A stretch of DNA of 64,000 nt from Saururus chinensis (taxonomy: Eukaryota > Streptophyta > Magnoliopsida > Piperales > Saururaceae). Shown here one piece after another: positions 48,901 through 60,758 of the stretch. A program made the position numbers and the translations under genes. The notes under the pieces are model-generated. The model was not told the DNA's origin. It worked only from the letters and a program-made list of their open reading frames with translations, and searched no databases. The stretch lies in NCBI GenBank assembly GCA_035235625.1, contig CP141147.1, positions 11,521,001-11,585,000 on the forward strand, given 5' to 3'. The stretch's first letter is position 1, and each line of letters begins with the position of its first letter.

Positions 48901-50454
48901 GCATGTGTACATACATTCTTACTTCTACATAGTCATATTCTACTAGAAACATGAAATAGACATGAAGAAACCATCAAAATCCAACTTAAAATTAAACATA
49001 TACTCATTTATCCCCATACTAGCTTTAGTAGATATTTTAGCATAATCACATCATGTAATGCATACATTTTAAGAAAAAAAGTAAATAAACTCTAATCAAC
49101 ATGGAAATTTATAGAAACTTACATCATAGTCATATTAAAATAAGTACAAAAAATAATTTTTTTATATAATTAATGAGATTGTGTAGTTCTATTGGAATTG
49201 TCGAACTTCAAATTTATGACTGTGCCATTGACTTACTGTGCTCTAAATAAATAGAAATTTTTACAGCATGCTTGTGACGTTTATATCAATCCAATATAAA
49301 AAGAAGGAATGAAAATTATATGTTTTCATCCCTAAACATGCTATTAGACACAAAAAAAAAAATTTATTGTACTACATGTATCCCAAAAAATACAATAAAC
49401 ATATATTATTCTAGAAAAATCTTGAAAATTGGCAATACAATCTAGACATGATAATCTATTACCCGAAAATATTTGAGAGCAAAAATCAAGTAAAAATATT
49501 TGAAACATAATCATGAATCGAAAACAGAGACTCAAAACCAATTCGAGTCATATCCATTATTCAAGAACATGATTTCATCCACAAACATGGTTTTAATATA
49601 ACTAAAACCTCATCAAACAAAAACCCTTACCTTAAACAAGATTTTAGACCCTTGATTCTTCTTCAAAGCTCAAAGAATCCTTACCTAACAAATTAGGGTT
49701 TCATTAGCCCTAAGCAAAAATCCAACATTTCCACCAAAAATATACTCAAAACCACTAATAGATGGTAGATCTAAGACCTTCTTGTGTCAAAAATGAAAAT
49801 TACAAGGGTATGAACAATGAATCCAAACCTAGGGTTTCTAATCATGGTAAAAGAAATGAACTTAATAAAAAAGTGACCTAGAATCCCATTTGTAAGGAGA
49901 TGAACATCGGATTTTAGGGTAAAATAAAAAGAAATATCTTAAAGATTAGAGGGTTTTACATTAGACTGTATTTTCCTTCTTAAGAATGGCGGTTTAGCTC
50001 TCCAAGCCTCCCAATCTCAGCCCTCCCCAAATGGGGAAAGAGGTTAAGGTTTCTATTTATAGTTAGGGTAAGTTATTGGGCTAGAAATAGGCCTAATAAG
50101 GTAACCAGTGAACTCATATGTATGGAATGAACCCAAAATTTATTTTACTAAGACCAAGCCTAATTAAAAAGTCAATTGAGGGTCGGCGGCCCAAGAAGTT
50201 GGTATGTGGTCTGAGATGGACGTGAGTCCTAAGGTGGGGCCCACTTCCTTAATTAAAGAATTAAATGGAAATTTCACACAATTAGTGTGCACTTGATGGA
50301 TTAAGCTAGGCACTAATATTTTCCCACTAAAAATTAAAATAAACCTAAGAAAATTCATGCTTAAACCAACCCATCGCACAAACTAAATCAAGACAAACTG
50401 AAAACAATCAACTTTACACTAATCAAAAAACATAAAAAACATACAAATCATACA
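45988..50454 (-). mobile_element. 3' LTR of the Tekay-like gypsy element (holding B3)
   Basis: On the minus strand it starts TGTATGATTTGTATG directly after the pol 3' end and a purine-rich tract (GGCGGGTTGGA), and ends GGAATGTGACA at 45988. The net length without B3 is about 3.0 kb, as expected for Tekay/Del LTRs. It is homologous to C1-C3 (TTAATTAAGGAAGTGGGCCC, then the same downstream block order), which links those solo LTRs to this clade. Confidence 0.75.
46756..48187. mobile_element. Solo LTR B3-like insertion, 1432 bp
   Basis: Starts TGATAAGTATGAAATATA and ends TTATAAACGATCA, with flanks CCTGC (46751-46755) and CCTGT (48188-48192), 4/5. The length nearly equals B1 and B2, and it shares a TGAT start and an ACCTTGTACACTTAC-like distal block. 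The body is too diverged to call the same family by eye. Confidence 0.55.
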
Positions 50455-50467
50455 TCCAACCCGCCTC

Positions 50468-51826
50468 ATAGGAATTTTGTCCTCAAAATTCGCTATTAAC
50501 TGATAGTGAATAGGTGAGGGTACTTCGCCTTAGCTTCATCATTGTGCTCCCACGTTGCCTCCTCAATGTTATGGTTCTGCATAATAGCCTTGTTTATGAG
50601 CGTCTTCTCTTTCTTGTCGAAGATTTACATTGGCATCTTGACATACATAAGATCATTCCTTAGTCCAATGGTTTGAAGTTAAAAACATGGGACAGATCTG
50701 GTTCATACTTTCATAGAAGAGAAACATGGAACACATCATAGATGTTAGCAAGCTGTAGAGGTAGAGCAACTCAATATGCCATCGCTCTAATCTACTCAAG
50801 AACCTCTAAAGGTCCAATGAACCAATGAGATAATTTCCCTCTCTTGCCAAATCACATGAAGCCCTTTGCTGGTGAGATCTTCAAGAAAACATGATCACCC
50901 ACTTGAAATTCTAGATCTCTCTGACGCTTCTCTGCATAACTCTTTTGATGATTTTGAGCTATCTACAGTTGATCCCGAACGAGCCAAATCTTCTCAACTG
51001 ACTGCTGCATAATCCCTGGCTAGATTAGAAGATGCTCTCCAACCTCACTCCAACAAAGAAGAAATCGGCAAGGACACCCATACAATGCCCCAAAAGGTGT
51101 CATCTTGATGCTAGCTTGATAACTATTGTTATTGGAAAACTCCACCAACTCTAAGTGTTGCTCCCAACTACCCTTCCACTTGAGGATGCATGCTCGAAGC
51201 ATAACCTCTAAGGTCTAGATAGTCCTCTCTGGTTGCCCATCCATTTGAGGATGTTAAGCTGAGTTGAGGCGAGTCGCTATCCCCAAAGCCTTCTAAAAGC
51301 TATGCCAAAACCTAGATGTAAAATGAGGATCTCTATTGGAAACTATGCATACAAGAACTCCATGTAACAAAAAATCTCCTTCACATAAAGCGCTGCCAAC
51401 ACGTCTAAAGAAGAAGTCATCCTCATAGGAATGAAGTTTGCAGAATTAGTGAGTCGATCAACAATAACCCATACTCCATCATTGCCACTTGGATATCTAG
51501 GAAGCATTGCGATAAAGTCCATAGTGACATTTTCCCACTTCCACTCCGGAATAGGTAAAAGTTGTATCATGCCTCGTGGATGATGATGCTCTGCTTTCAC
51601 TTGCTGACAAATCAAGCACTTGGACACAAATGATTAAATGTCCCTCTTCATTATGCTCCACCAAAACACCCGCTTAACATCATGTTACATCTTGGTTCCC
51701 CCTGCATGGATAGAGAACCTAGAGTGATGTGCCTATGAAATAATTCACTCCTTCAACTCTAGAGAATTCGGCATACACAACTGCCCAAGAAAAGTTAAGC
51801 TTCCATCGGCCCTTTCTTCAAAGTCA
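50468..51826 (-). pseudogene. Tekay-like pol, integrase and chromodomain part
   Basis: The integrase zinc-binding end CLICQQVKAEHHHPRGM (about 51600) is followed by EWKWENVTMDFIAMLPRYP and VWVIVDRLTNSANFIPMRM with the first catalytic Asp, then PCRFLLCWSEVGEHLL (about 51060). A chromodomain-like C-terminus near 50650-50520 reads NHNIEEATWEHNDEAKAKYP. These are signature motifs of the Tekay/Del clade. The frame is interrupted by stops and shifts. The same pol continues at 60551-61826, because the Reina-like element sits in the middle. Confidence 0.75.
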
Positions 51827-51831
51827 ATCAT

Positions 51832-52149
51832 TGATGCACCCGGTGTAGGCACAATCGGTACCTTGGAGTTTCACGCAGTGAAAGGGGTGGAAGAAGGAAG
51901 AAAGGGGAGATAAACTGAGTCTTCAATTGCATAACTTGCACCAAGGAAGAGGACGACCCTCTTATGGGGAGCCACACCCTCCTACATTGGGAAATGTGGC
52001 GCTAGTGGGCCCGACTATCCCGTGGTCCACTAGCGCTCCTAACACAGTTCAATAAGCAAATACATATGCAAATACTCCTCAAATACAAAGGAAACTAGCC
52101 AATATATTGAAATAAAGATGAAGGAAGAGTCGGTTGATCGTGCACAACA
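51832..52149 (-). repeat. 3' LTR of the Reina-like element
   Basis: 318 bp, the same length as the 5' LTR at 60228-60545. The first six bases after TGATG and the block near 51990-52005 hold clustered differences. Confidence 0.9.
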
Positions 52150-52159
52150 CTCTACCACG

Positions 52160-52520
52160 CTTCCGCTATTCGCCTTGTCTTCAAGGCAACCAAGCTAGGT
52201 AGTAAGTCATAAACTCCTCCTTGGGCATCCATGTGGCATCCTCAAGTGATTGGCCCTGCCAAGAAATCAGAACCTCTGTGATGATGTGACTTGAGCGACG
52301 GACTTGACGCTTATCAAGCACCAAGGCAAGAACAGGGTTGGAAGGCTGAACCGGGCACATCAAGGGGGGTGGTGGAGCATCAGTGGCCAAGGATGTGTCA
52401 TCGATGCAGTGGCGCAGCCTGGAGACATGAAAGATGGGGTGGACTAAGGAATCAGGCAGCAGAGCAAGGCGGTAAGCCACCGGGTCAATACACTCCTCCA
52501 CAGCATAGGGATCATGGAAA
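52160..52520 (-). pseudogene. Reina-like chromodomain (C-terminal end of pol)
   Basis: The fragment contains FHVSRLRHCIDD and then VLISWQGQSLEDATWMPKEE, the chromodomain core (V.W.G....ATW). In chromoviruses this domain steers integration towards histone-marked chromatin. The frame ends about 30 bases before the 3' LTR. Confidence 0.75.
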
Positions 52521-52710
52521 TTGGGGGGGGGGGGAGCTTGGAGTGCTTGGGCTGAAACAAGGATGTCTAGCGTTGAGGAAGAACAGAGATATAAACCAAG
52601 TCAACCACCGCAAACTCCCTATCAGTGTGATGATGATCATAAATCTTCTTCATCTAGTTCTGAGCCGAGGACAAGTGCTCCTTGAGCTGTCGAAGAACCT
52701 CGTCCCGTGT

Positions 52711-53211
52711 CTAGAGCATATAATCCACCTTAGCCACAGAGGAGTGATGAGGAACATAAGATAACATGGTCGGGGGTGGGCGGCCATAAAGCACCTCGAA
52801 AGGAGTGAAGTTGGCAAGAGTGTGATAGGCTGTGTTATAAGACCACTCCGCCCAGGGAAGAAGATGAAGCCATCTGTGGGGCTGTGACATAGTGAAACAA
52901 CGAAGATACTTCTCTAAGCATTGGTTAACCACCTTGGTCTGGCCATCCGTCTAAGGGTAATAAGCGGTGCTCATATGGAGAGAAGTACCTTGTAAAGTGA
53001 AGAACTCCTGCCAAAACTGAGAGATGAAAATCCGGTCACGATTTGAGACAATAGAGCGAGGCATGCCATGTAGTTTGGCCACCTCCTAAACATAGAGCTC
53101 TGCCATTGTCTTGGCTGTGAAAAGGTGCCCCAAAGCGCAAAACATGGGCATACTTGGACAACCAATCCACCACCACCATAATCACTGACTTGCCTTGCAC
53201 CAAAGGTAAGG
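52711..53211 (-). pseudogene. Reina-like integrase core, second part
   Basis: VIMVVVDWLSKYAHV holds the first catalytic Asp. The second motif reads [18 protein letters not shown], with Asn (53041-53043) where the family has the catalytic Asp. The third reads TDGQTKVVNQCLEKYLRC, with Lys (52933-52935) for the catalytic Glu, preceded by a stop codon at 52951-52953. GRPPPTMLSYVP follows. This integrase cannot be active. Confidence 0.8.
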
Positions 53212-54149
53212 TGTCACACCCCGGCACTGCCCAACCCGAGCCGAACCCGGTCTAGGGGCCGATCAGGCGCACGGGGTCGACAAGGAGATTGAAAACGATT
53301 AGCGGAAAACTTATGCCCTAATCACGGGCGAAATTTACAGAGTAAACACACCACTTTGAGCAAGAGTAAATAGGTAAAAACAAAAGAGTTACTTTAACTC
53401 TAAAATAAAACAAAATCTCAAACCCACATACTAATTAATCCATAGCCCACTCTAGGCTCCAAACTATGTTTAAATCCATCTAAATGTATAATGTAGCACA
53501 AATCCAAAATGAGAACTACATCGCATAGGTTCTAACATCGAAGCAAAAATAAAAGGAACAAGCCACATAAGAGGTCTCCACATCTACTCTCAAGTTATCT
53601 CCGACCTTTCCTCATAGAGAGGATCCTGTCCATCTGCATGTCACACCACGTAGCCCCAAAGCAACAGCACAAGAAAGAGGGGTGAGTATAACAAACTCAG
53701 CAATGGTTTTTACTATATCTATAATCATCAGAAACACAACGGTATAATAATATAACAATTCAGATCAATGATTGACAAGATGTATCAATTTCTAATCACA
53801 CATACACATCAGCAAAACCTGCGTCATAGTGTCTAAATCGCATAGTTCAAACTATTTAGAATATCACCTATACCGCATGAGAAGTGTTTCTACTACACAT
53901 TCAAATCATGCAATTCAACATCATATAAACCTGCATGAGTTGTATCTCTAACATATATTTCAGATCATGCAACCCTGCATATAGTGTCTCAATCCCAATC
54001 TTCAAATCAGGCATTCATAACCTATCTCATCCATTCTGCACGATAAATGTGTCCAATTACATGTTACACAAACATGCATAGCATACATCACATACATGCA
54101 TCAACATAAATAGAGAATGCCTCCATCAAGGAGTAAACACAATCATTGC

Positions 54150-54470
54150 CACAAGGCTGGATGTGGTCCAAATTTCCTAACTAGAAACCTGGGGCATTGC
54201 CCGCTCAGGACACAGTCCTTCCATGAGAGAAACCAAGATGTAGGGGTAGTCAGCCCCTATGCTCGCCAAGGATAATCCACACGGGAAATCCAAATTCCCC
54301 AAATGGAACCTAGAGTAGGTCTACTCGCTAAGGACAATTCTGGCCAAGAACGTCCAAATTCCACGTAGGGAAACTAGAGCAGGGTGTACGCCAAGGACAT
54401 CTCTCCGGTGGGGAGAGTCCAAATTCCCGCATAGGGAACCTAGAACATGTGGTAGCCGGTTCACGAAGGC
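54150..54470. repeat. Tandem repeat in LTR C3, about 4 units of about 80 bp
   Basis: Units of CTCGCTAAGGACAAT ... GTCCAAATTCC ... GGGAACCTAGAGCA. On the reverse strand these match the array at 14330-14580 in C1. Confidence 0.7.
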
Positions 54471-54890
54471 ATACCACTCTGGGTGCTCAGTGTCTAGATG
54501 TGACTATTCTCAATAAGTAAATCTCAACCGCAAGATAAGAATACAACTCGTCCTCATATAACTCAATTTGACTCGACTCAACCCAGGGAGTATCCATGTT
54601 CCATATAGGAACTCAAATCGAAAACAGTCCCTTCGAACCAATCAAGTTCCGATTAAGCCAACGACCGATTAATCCAGCACACAATTTCACAACTTTTGCA
54701 TCCAATCGATTAAACTCGGTTAATCTCGATAAAGCCTCAATTGGAAATCCGATTTCATGATGCATGCAACATGGTACATACGTGGGCAAGGCATACATGA
54801 ATCCTAATTCATGATAAGTGCTCTCATCAGCCCCTCATGCATCATTCATAATCATAATACCAAGCCTCATCATGATCATTAACCCCACAT

Positions 54891-54904
54891 GTGTGTGTGT
54901 GTGT
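54891..54904. repeat. Short (TG)7 run in LTR C3
   Basis: Seven TG dinucleotides after CCACA. Minor. Confidence 0.8.
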
Positions 54905-56635
54905 ACATGGTTGAAGCACCTCATTCGAAGTATATCAACATGCTTTGTAATTAACTCGCCATCACACTACACATGTGCATTAACACCTAATCATGGATTC
55001 CAACGGAAATCATAGAAGAAAAATCATTAAAATCATAACTCAAGTCAAAACATAACTACATGCTAAACATATGTAAGCTCATTCACCTCATACTTGAGTC
55101 AAGGCATAACACTAACATTCACACATAATTTAACCACATCCTATAATGACATACCAGTCTATTAGCATGCTGTAACTATACTGAAAACATGCTTAAACCA
55201 TAGGGAATCAACCACTCATATCTTCAAGATAGCAATTCCAACAATTATACCCAACTACAAGCCATTTCACATAACTTTAAATATACACCACAACTTCTAA
55301 CCATCAATAGTATGCTCTTTGAGTAGCTTACCTTGGCTCAAAATACTCCACATAAATATAAAAATGATATTCCAGAGTAGAGACATCGAAATAAACAACA
55401 TACATACAATGGCCAATTTCTGCAGTGTAGCCGTTCGAATGCCCTCTAGGGCCATTCGATCGGCTAAACAGGAAAATTTTCGAAAATACAATGTTGCCGT
55501 TCGAACGCCCTGGATGGCCGTTTGAACGCCAACAAGGCAGATTCGACCTTCTTCTTCATTTCAAAATTTCAAACCAAAACTCCATTGATACAACTTAAAA
55601 TCTTCATCTGACAACTCAAACGCCATTAAAATTCCATTATGCCTTCCAGAAAGCTAATCTACCTCATATTAAGACAAAATCCTAAGAAATCGGGACAAGA
55701 AATTACCATTTACTAATCCCACCATTAGAGCACTAAATCAAGTAAACCCATTCCAAATAAACCATAAAATTCAAGATTTTTACCATAGAAAAATTGAGAT
55801 TTCGAAGACCCATTACCTTATCACTTGATTAGGTTCAGATTTGACCTTCACCCTTGTTGGAAACCTTCCAAAAACATAGAGTTTAAGTTAAACTCCATTA
55901 AAAATCGGTTTAACATTGAAAACCTTAAAAAAATCTTAGATCTAGGGTTTGTTAAGCATACAAAATGAATTTTGAGAAGTAGGGTTTGAAGTAAGGAAGC
56001 AAATCAGTGATTTTGATGCTTGAAATTAAATCAAATCAAAGGGGAAATGATGGATTAAGAATGGATTAGAAGAAAACCAAGGATTTAGGCTTGATTAAAG
56101 AAAACATACCTTAATCTCCTTCTAATTTGGGCCTAATTGGGGAACTAGGCCTTAATCACCCTCTCCCAGCCTATTCCCAAAATAGAAATGGCTCAGCCCT
56201 TTCTATTTATAGTAGGGCTTGGGGTGTACATAATTAACTAGTGGGGTATGAATAAAAATTTTGGCTAAAAATGGGTATTTTGATCATTTGAGCACTAATT
56301 AAACCTGGTAAAATTATGAAATTTTTTATAAAAGCTTGTGTTGATACCTGCGATAATTTGATCCAAATAACTCAATTTCGCCGGTGGGGCCCACAGGTGG
56401 CCCGCCAAACCCTAATTTTCGGAAAATTAGTGAAAAATCAGAAAAATCCCAAAAATTCAGATTTGACCCCAAAATACTTAAAACCAATAATTGTAAAGTT
56501 GGTTTTGATTAAAACCATAAGAAACACTATTTATTTTTGAAACAACCGAATAAATCAGAAAACGCTTTAACCACACCACAACTGATAAATAATCATTAAA
56601 ATAAGCCTGTTTAAGATCAGGGATCTTACATAAGG

Positions 56636-57480
56636 CCTCCACGAAATCCATCGAAACATCCTCCCAAACCTTATCGAGGATTGGCAAGGGCTGAATTCCG
56701 GAATGCAAGGTCATGGCTGCCTTAGCTCGTTGACAGACATTGCAAGCGGCAACATATTCCTGGACAACCCGTCGAATTCCTTGCCTTAGAAAGCTCTAGC
56801 TGACCCACTTATAAGTGCGAAAAGCCCCTTCATGACCGGCCATTGGAGAGTCATGGAAGTGGACATGAATGCTGCGGTGAAGATCAGCAATATCGGGCAC
56901 CCAAAGGTAGTTCTTCCAAAAGAGAAGGTCATCCCACCACAAGAAGAAGGGGCGAGCAGCTGGGTCAGTTTGGAGTGTGCTAATCAGCATCTGGGTCAGA
57001 AGATCATCCATGTATGCCCGTTTCAACTCATCAAGGAAGGGGCATGCCGGACTGGAAAAGGCCAAACACGAACCTTGGGCAGAGCTGCGAGAAAGGGCAT
57101 CGACCACGGTCTTTTCCGACCCCTTCTTGTACACAACCTCATAATCATAGCTAAGTAACTTGCTGACCCACCACTGCTGGGCTGGAGTGGACACCCACTG
57201 CTCGAGGAAGTACTTCAGGGGCTGATGGTCAGTGCAGATCAAGAACCGACGGCCAAGCAAGTAAGGCCACCACTTGTCGACGACAAGGACAATAGCCAAC
57301 ATCTCCTTCTCATAAAAGGATAGTGACAAAGAGCGGCCAGCCAAAGCCTTGCTGAAGTAGGTGATGAGGTACTCATCCTGTAGCAGAGCCGCCCCTAGAC
57401 CCGTCTCCGAAGCATCGGTTTCAACCATGAAGGGCCGGTGAAAATCTGGTAAAATCAGATTAGGGGCTGATGCCATAGCC
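56636..57480 (-). pseudogene. Reina-like RNase H and integrase zinc-binding part
   Basis: RNase H begins near PFMVETDASETGLGAALLQ and includes LSFYEKEMLAIVLVVDKWWP and DHQPLKYFLEQ. It is followed by VVDALSRSS, the usual RNase H to integrase linker. The HHCC region has HFHDSPMAGHEG, then a stop, and CNVCQRAKAAM. The frame then meets solo LTR C3. The long frame 57476-56796 is the best-preserved stretch of the element. Confidence 0.8.
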
Positions 57481-57529
57481 CGCTTAAGCTCATCAAACGC
57501 TGCCTAGGCAACCACAGACCAACAAAAGG

Positions 57530-58360
57530 ACCCCTTCTTTAGCATCTCTATAAGGGGCTGAGCAAGCTCGCCATACCTGCTAATGAAGTGCCTATAGTAG
57601 CCCGTCAGGTCCAAAAAGCCCCGGAGCACCCGGACACAAGTGGGTGACAACCAAGAGAGCATGGCGGCCACTTTCAACGGGTCAGTGGCAACCCCGCCCT
57701 GTGAGATATATGGCCCAAATAATCAACATGTGGGCTGCCAAAGGAACACTTCAAATGCTTAAAGAATAAAGTGTTAGCTCTCATAACAGAAAAGACTTAC
57801 TTGAGGTACTCCAAGTGTGCCACCCATGACCGGCTGTAGACAAGAATGTCATCAAAGAAGACCAAAATATATCGGTGGAGGAAAGGCCTAAAGAGGTCAT
57901 TCATGAGACTCTGGAAGGTGGAGGGGGCGTTGCTCAGCCCAAATGGCATGACGAGGAATTCGAAATGGCCGTCATGAGTTCGGAAGGCAGTCTTGTGCAC
58001 ATCGGCGGGCTGCACCCGAATCTGATAGTAACCCGAGTGGAGGTTGAGTTTACTAAAAGCCATTGCACCAACCAATTCATCCAAGAGCTCCTCGATCATG
58101 GGTATGGGGTATTTGTCCACACAAAACCGCCACATACCATCCTTCTTATAAACCAGCAATACTGGGGATGAGTATGAGCTTGTGCTAGGGCGGATGATGC
58201 CGGACTGAAGCATGTCAGCCACGAGACGCTCAATCTCGGACTTCTGAATGTGGGGATAATGATATGGGTGGACATTGGCCAGTGCTATCCCAGGAATGAT
58301 AGGGATATGGTGGTTGTGAGCCCAAACTGGAGGGAGACCTTGCGGTTCATCAAACACTTC
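57530..58360 (-). pseudogene. Reina-like reverse transcriptase, inactivated
   Basis: Motifs in order: [74 protein letters not shown], and FFDDILVYSRS (the xxDD box at about 57850). Two lesions are clear. The motif A Asp is Asn (codon 58043-58045; family KLDL.SGY). The stretch between FCVD and KYPIP lacks the dozen or so residues (family YRALN..T..D) normally found there. Stops follow downstream. Confidence 0.8.
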
Positions 58361-58526
58361 TTGAGGCACTACCAATAACTGAAGTAGATCCGGAGGCGGC
58401 TCATCCTGAGGCACCTTGACTAGGCCCACTGCTGCAAGAGAAACCCTTGGATGCGAACCGGAAGAAGGAGCTGGACGACTGGGCAGAGAGGAGGATGCCC
58501 GGCTGGGATCCATCAATCCGAACCCG

Positions 58527-59190
58527 CTACCCCTGAAGCTCGAAGTCCATCACCATGTCTCTGAAGTTCCAGACCATGTCGCCAAGCTCTTGGTGCCACT
58601 GAACCCCTAACACCACGTCCGCCCCCTTTGTAGGCAGCAAGAAGAGGTCAATAACAAATGTGTGGCCTTGGACAGAGAGTGTGACATGAGCACATACCCA
58701 GGAGCTCTTGAGGTGCTTCTCGTTGCCAATCAACACATCAAACGGCGTCGAATCCAACACAAAGCAGCCTAGCCATTGGGCCATCTTGTCGTTAATGAAG
58801 TTGTGGGTCGACTCACTGTCTATCAAGATGGCCACTTGCTGCCTCTTGAGGTGGCCCTGGACTCGCATCGTGCTTGGAATGAATGCCCCCGAAAAGGTAT
58901 GGAAAGAAATCTCGGGCAGCACATCATCCTGGTGGGACAAGTCAGCCCCGTCTGCCACATCCCCCTCCTCATGGACCTCCTCCACTAGAAGTGTGCCCTT
59001 GACGAAGCAACGGTGCCCCAGAACGAACTTCTCATCACAACAAAAATAGAGCCCCTTCGATCGACATTCCTCCATCTGTGCCGGTGTGAGATGCCGAACA
59101 ATCTGGCCAGTCTGAGCAGGTTGCTGGCCAGGACGGCCTGCCATTGGGATGCTGGCTAGGGTGGCAAGGGGAGTAGCGCTCACAGTAGAT
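58527..59190 (-). pseudogene. Reina-like gag end and protease
   Basis: A zinc-knuckle-like stretch, GLYFCCDEKFVLGHRC, is followed by the aspartic protease motif ILIDSESTHNFIN (about 58815). The active triad of retropepsins is DSG or DTG. Here Gly is Glu (GAG for GGG), which should abolish activity. FLLPTKGADVVLGVQW (about 58630) is the usual flap-side block. Confidence 0.75.
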
Positions 59191-59199
59191 CAGGGAAAA

Positions 59200-60197
59200 G
59201 GCCCAAGCCAACCTCTTCACCGCTGCCTAGCCAGCTTCTCTTCCTCAATGCGTGCATGGCACATGACATCTCGCACGCTAGAGGAGGGGAAGTGGTGCAT
59301 CTCCTTAGAAATTTTAGGTTTGAGACCTCTCTTGAAAGTACCCACCAAGGCGGCCACCAGCTAGTCAGGGAGGTGGTTGGCAACCTTCATAAACTTTGTA
59401 TAATAGACCCGGATGGTGGTGGTTTGGCACAGTGTGGCAAGCATCTCATTGAAGTCTTGGAACTCATTTGGACCAAACTGAATGCACAGCTCATCGGAGA
59501 AGGCGGCCCAAGTGGGGTAGCGCACCTCCTTCTCGAAGCTCTGGAACCACACTGAAGTGTTCGCATCTAGGTTGGAAGGCCGCTATGCATAGCCGTTCAG
59601 CCTCAAAACGCATCCCTTGGTAGGTGAAAAACTTCTCCACCTTGTACATCCATTCCACTGGGTCGTCGTCCCCATTGTAACGTCGGAACTGGAGGCGTGC
59701 CAAATGAGGTTTAACCCCTCCTCGTGGTCAACCATGGGGTCCCTGGTACTCCTCCCATTTGCCCTCCATCTCCAGAAATAGGTTTCTAGGAGGCAGCATC
59801 ACCAGGGCATTTTCCTTAACACCTGGCGTGCCTCGAATATCCCAGGCCTAGCACCTCCCATCCACGGCTTGGTCGATTGTGCCAAAGCGCACAGGACCTT
59901 GGGGAATGCGCATGTCTTGCTCTGCCAGTGCCGGAAGGTCAGAGGCGTGCGGTTCTGGGGCCTGGGATGGACCCCCTTCTCAATGAAAGTAGTTGACGGC
60001 CTAGTTAAAAGGGGTGCTGAGCACTCAGCCTGGATCTAAGCTGCAACCAAGCCCAAGGTCCTAATCTCCGCCATGATTTGTGCCATAGTAGGCTTGCCTG
60101 TGGTGTCCGAAACTATCTTTGGGCTGTCCGCTGAGGCAAGAGCCTCCTTCTCAGGTGGGATTTCTAGGGCTGCAATAGCTTGTTTGCCTCGTGCCAT
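59200..60197 (-). pseudogene. Reina-like gag, broken
   Basis: The start codon at 60197-60195 opens MARGKQAIAALEIPPEKEAL, 30 bases downstream of the primer site. The capsid-type retrotrans_gag domain carries RYNGDDDPVEWMYKVEKFFT (about 59680) and YPTWAAFSDELCIQFGPNEF (about 59500). Stops split it into three or more pieces, for example after LGLVAA near 60036. Confidence 0.75.
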
Positions 60198-60211
60198 GGC
60201 CGGGGATCGTA

Positions 60212-60227
60212 AAAGCTTTGATACCAA
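60212..60227 (-). other. Primer-binding site of the Reina-like element
   Basis: TTGGTATCAAAGCTTT directly follows the 5' LTR on the minus strand. TGGTATCA.AGC is the usual plant site for initiator-Met tRNA. Confidence 0.75.
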
Positions 60228-60545
60228 TGATGTGCATAGTGTAGGCACAATCGGTACCTTGGAGTTTCAAGCAGAGAAAGGGGAGGAAGAAGGAAGAAAG
60301 GGAGATAAACTGAATCTTCAATTGCATAACCTGCACCAAGGAAGAGGATGACCCTCTTATGGGGAGCTGCGCCCTCCTACATTGGGAAACTTGCTACTAG
60401 TGGGCCCGGCTATCCCGTGGTCCACTAGCGCTCCTAACACAGTTCAATAAGCAAATACATATGCAAATACTCCTCAATTACAAAGGAAACTAACCTAATA
60501 TACTGAAATAAAGATAAAGTAAGAGTCGGTTGATCGTGCACAACA
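60228..60545 (-). repeat. 5' LTR of the Reina-like element
   Basis: 318 bp, homologous along its full length to 51832-52149. It is adjacent to the primer site on one side and the ATCAT duplication on the other. Confidence 0.9.
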
Positions 60546-60550
60546 ATCAT

Positions 60551-60725
60551 TGCTTTCCCTTGCAACTTAGTCTTCATGGCTTAAATTTCCTCATCCTCCT
60601 TTTATGCTTCAACCACTATATCCACCAAATCAGAGCTTATGGAAAGATTAGCAAGCCACTAGCTTGTATCTCCCAATGCGACATTCGACTTGATCATGAA
60701 GGCCTCTCCATATAAAAGTCATTCT

Positions 60726-60758
<33 letters not shown>

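Larger units (their letters stand above)
53212..56630 (-). mobile_element. Solo LTR C3 (Tekay-like family), 3419 bp, TSD TAAGG
   Basis: On the minus strand it starts TGTAAGATCCCTGATC and ends TGCCGGGGTGTGACA. Perfect TAAGG duplications lie at 53207-53211 and 56631-56635. It splits the Reina-like integrase between its zinc-binding end and its catalytic core. It contains an ATAAATAGAAAGGGC TATA-like box (minus strand, about 56200) and no genes. Confidence 0.9.
51832..60545 (-). mobile_element. Complete Reina-like chromovirus (Ty3/gypsy), TSD ATCAT, holding C3
   Basis: Two 318-bp LTRs (5' LTR 60228-60545, 3' LTR 51832-52149) start TGTTGTGCACGATC and end GCATCA or CACATCA on the minus strand. 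Perfect ATCAT duplications lie at 51827-51831 and 60546-60550. By eye the LTRs differ at about 29 of 318 sites. The internal order is PBS, gag, protease, RT, RNase H, integrase, chromodomain. Net of C3 the element is about 5.3 kb, which with its short LTRs fits the Reina clade. All ORFs are broken. Confidence 0.85.

Noticed and set aside
52291..52764. 157-codon plus-strand frame
   Set aside because: It is antisense to the chromodomain and integrase of the Reina-like element, whose motifs are clear on the minus strand.
58416..59555. Several plus-strand frames of 60-113 codons
   Set aside because: Shadows of the minus-strand gag-protease region of the Reina-like element.
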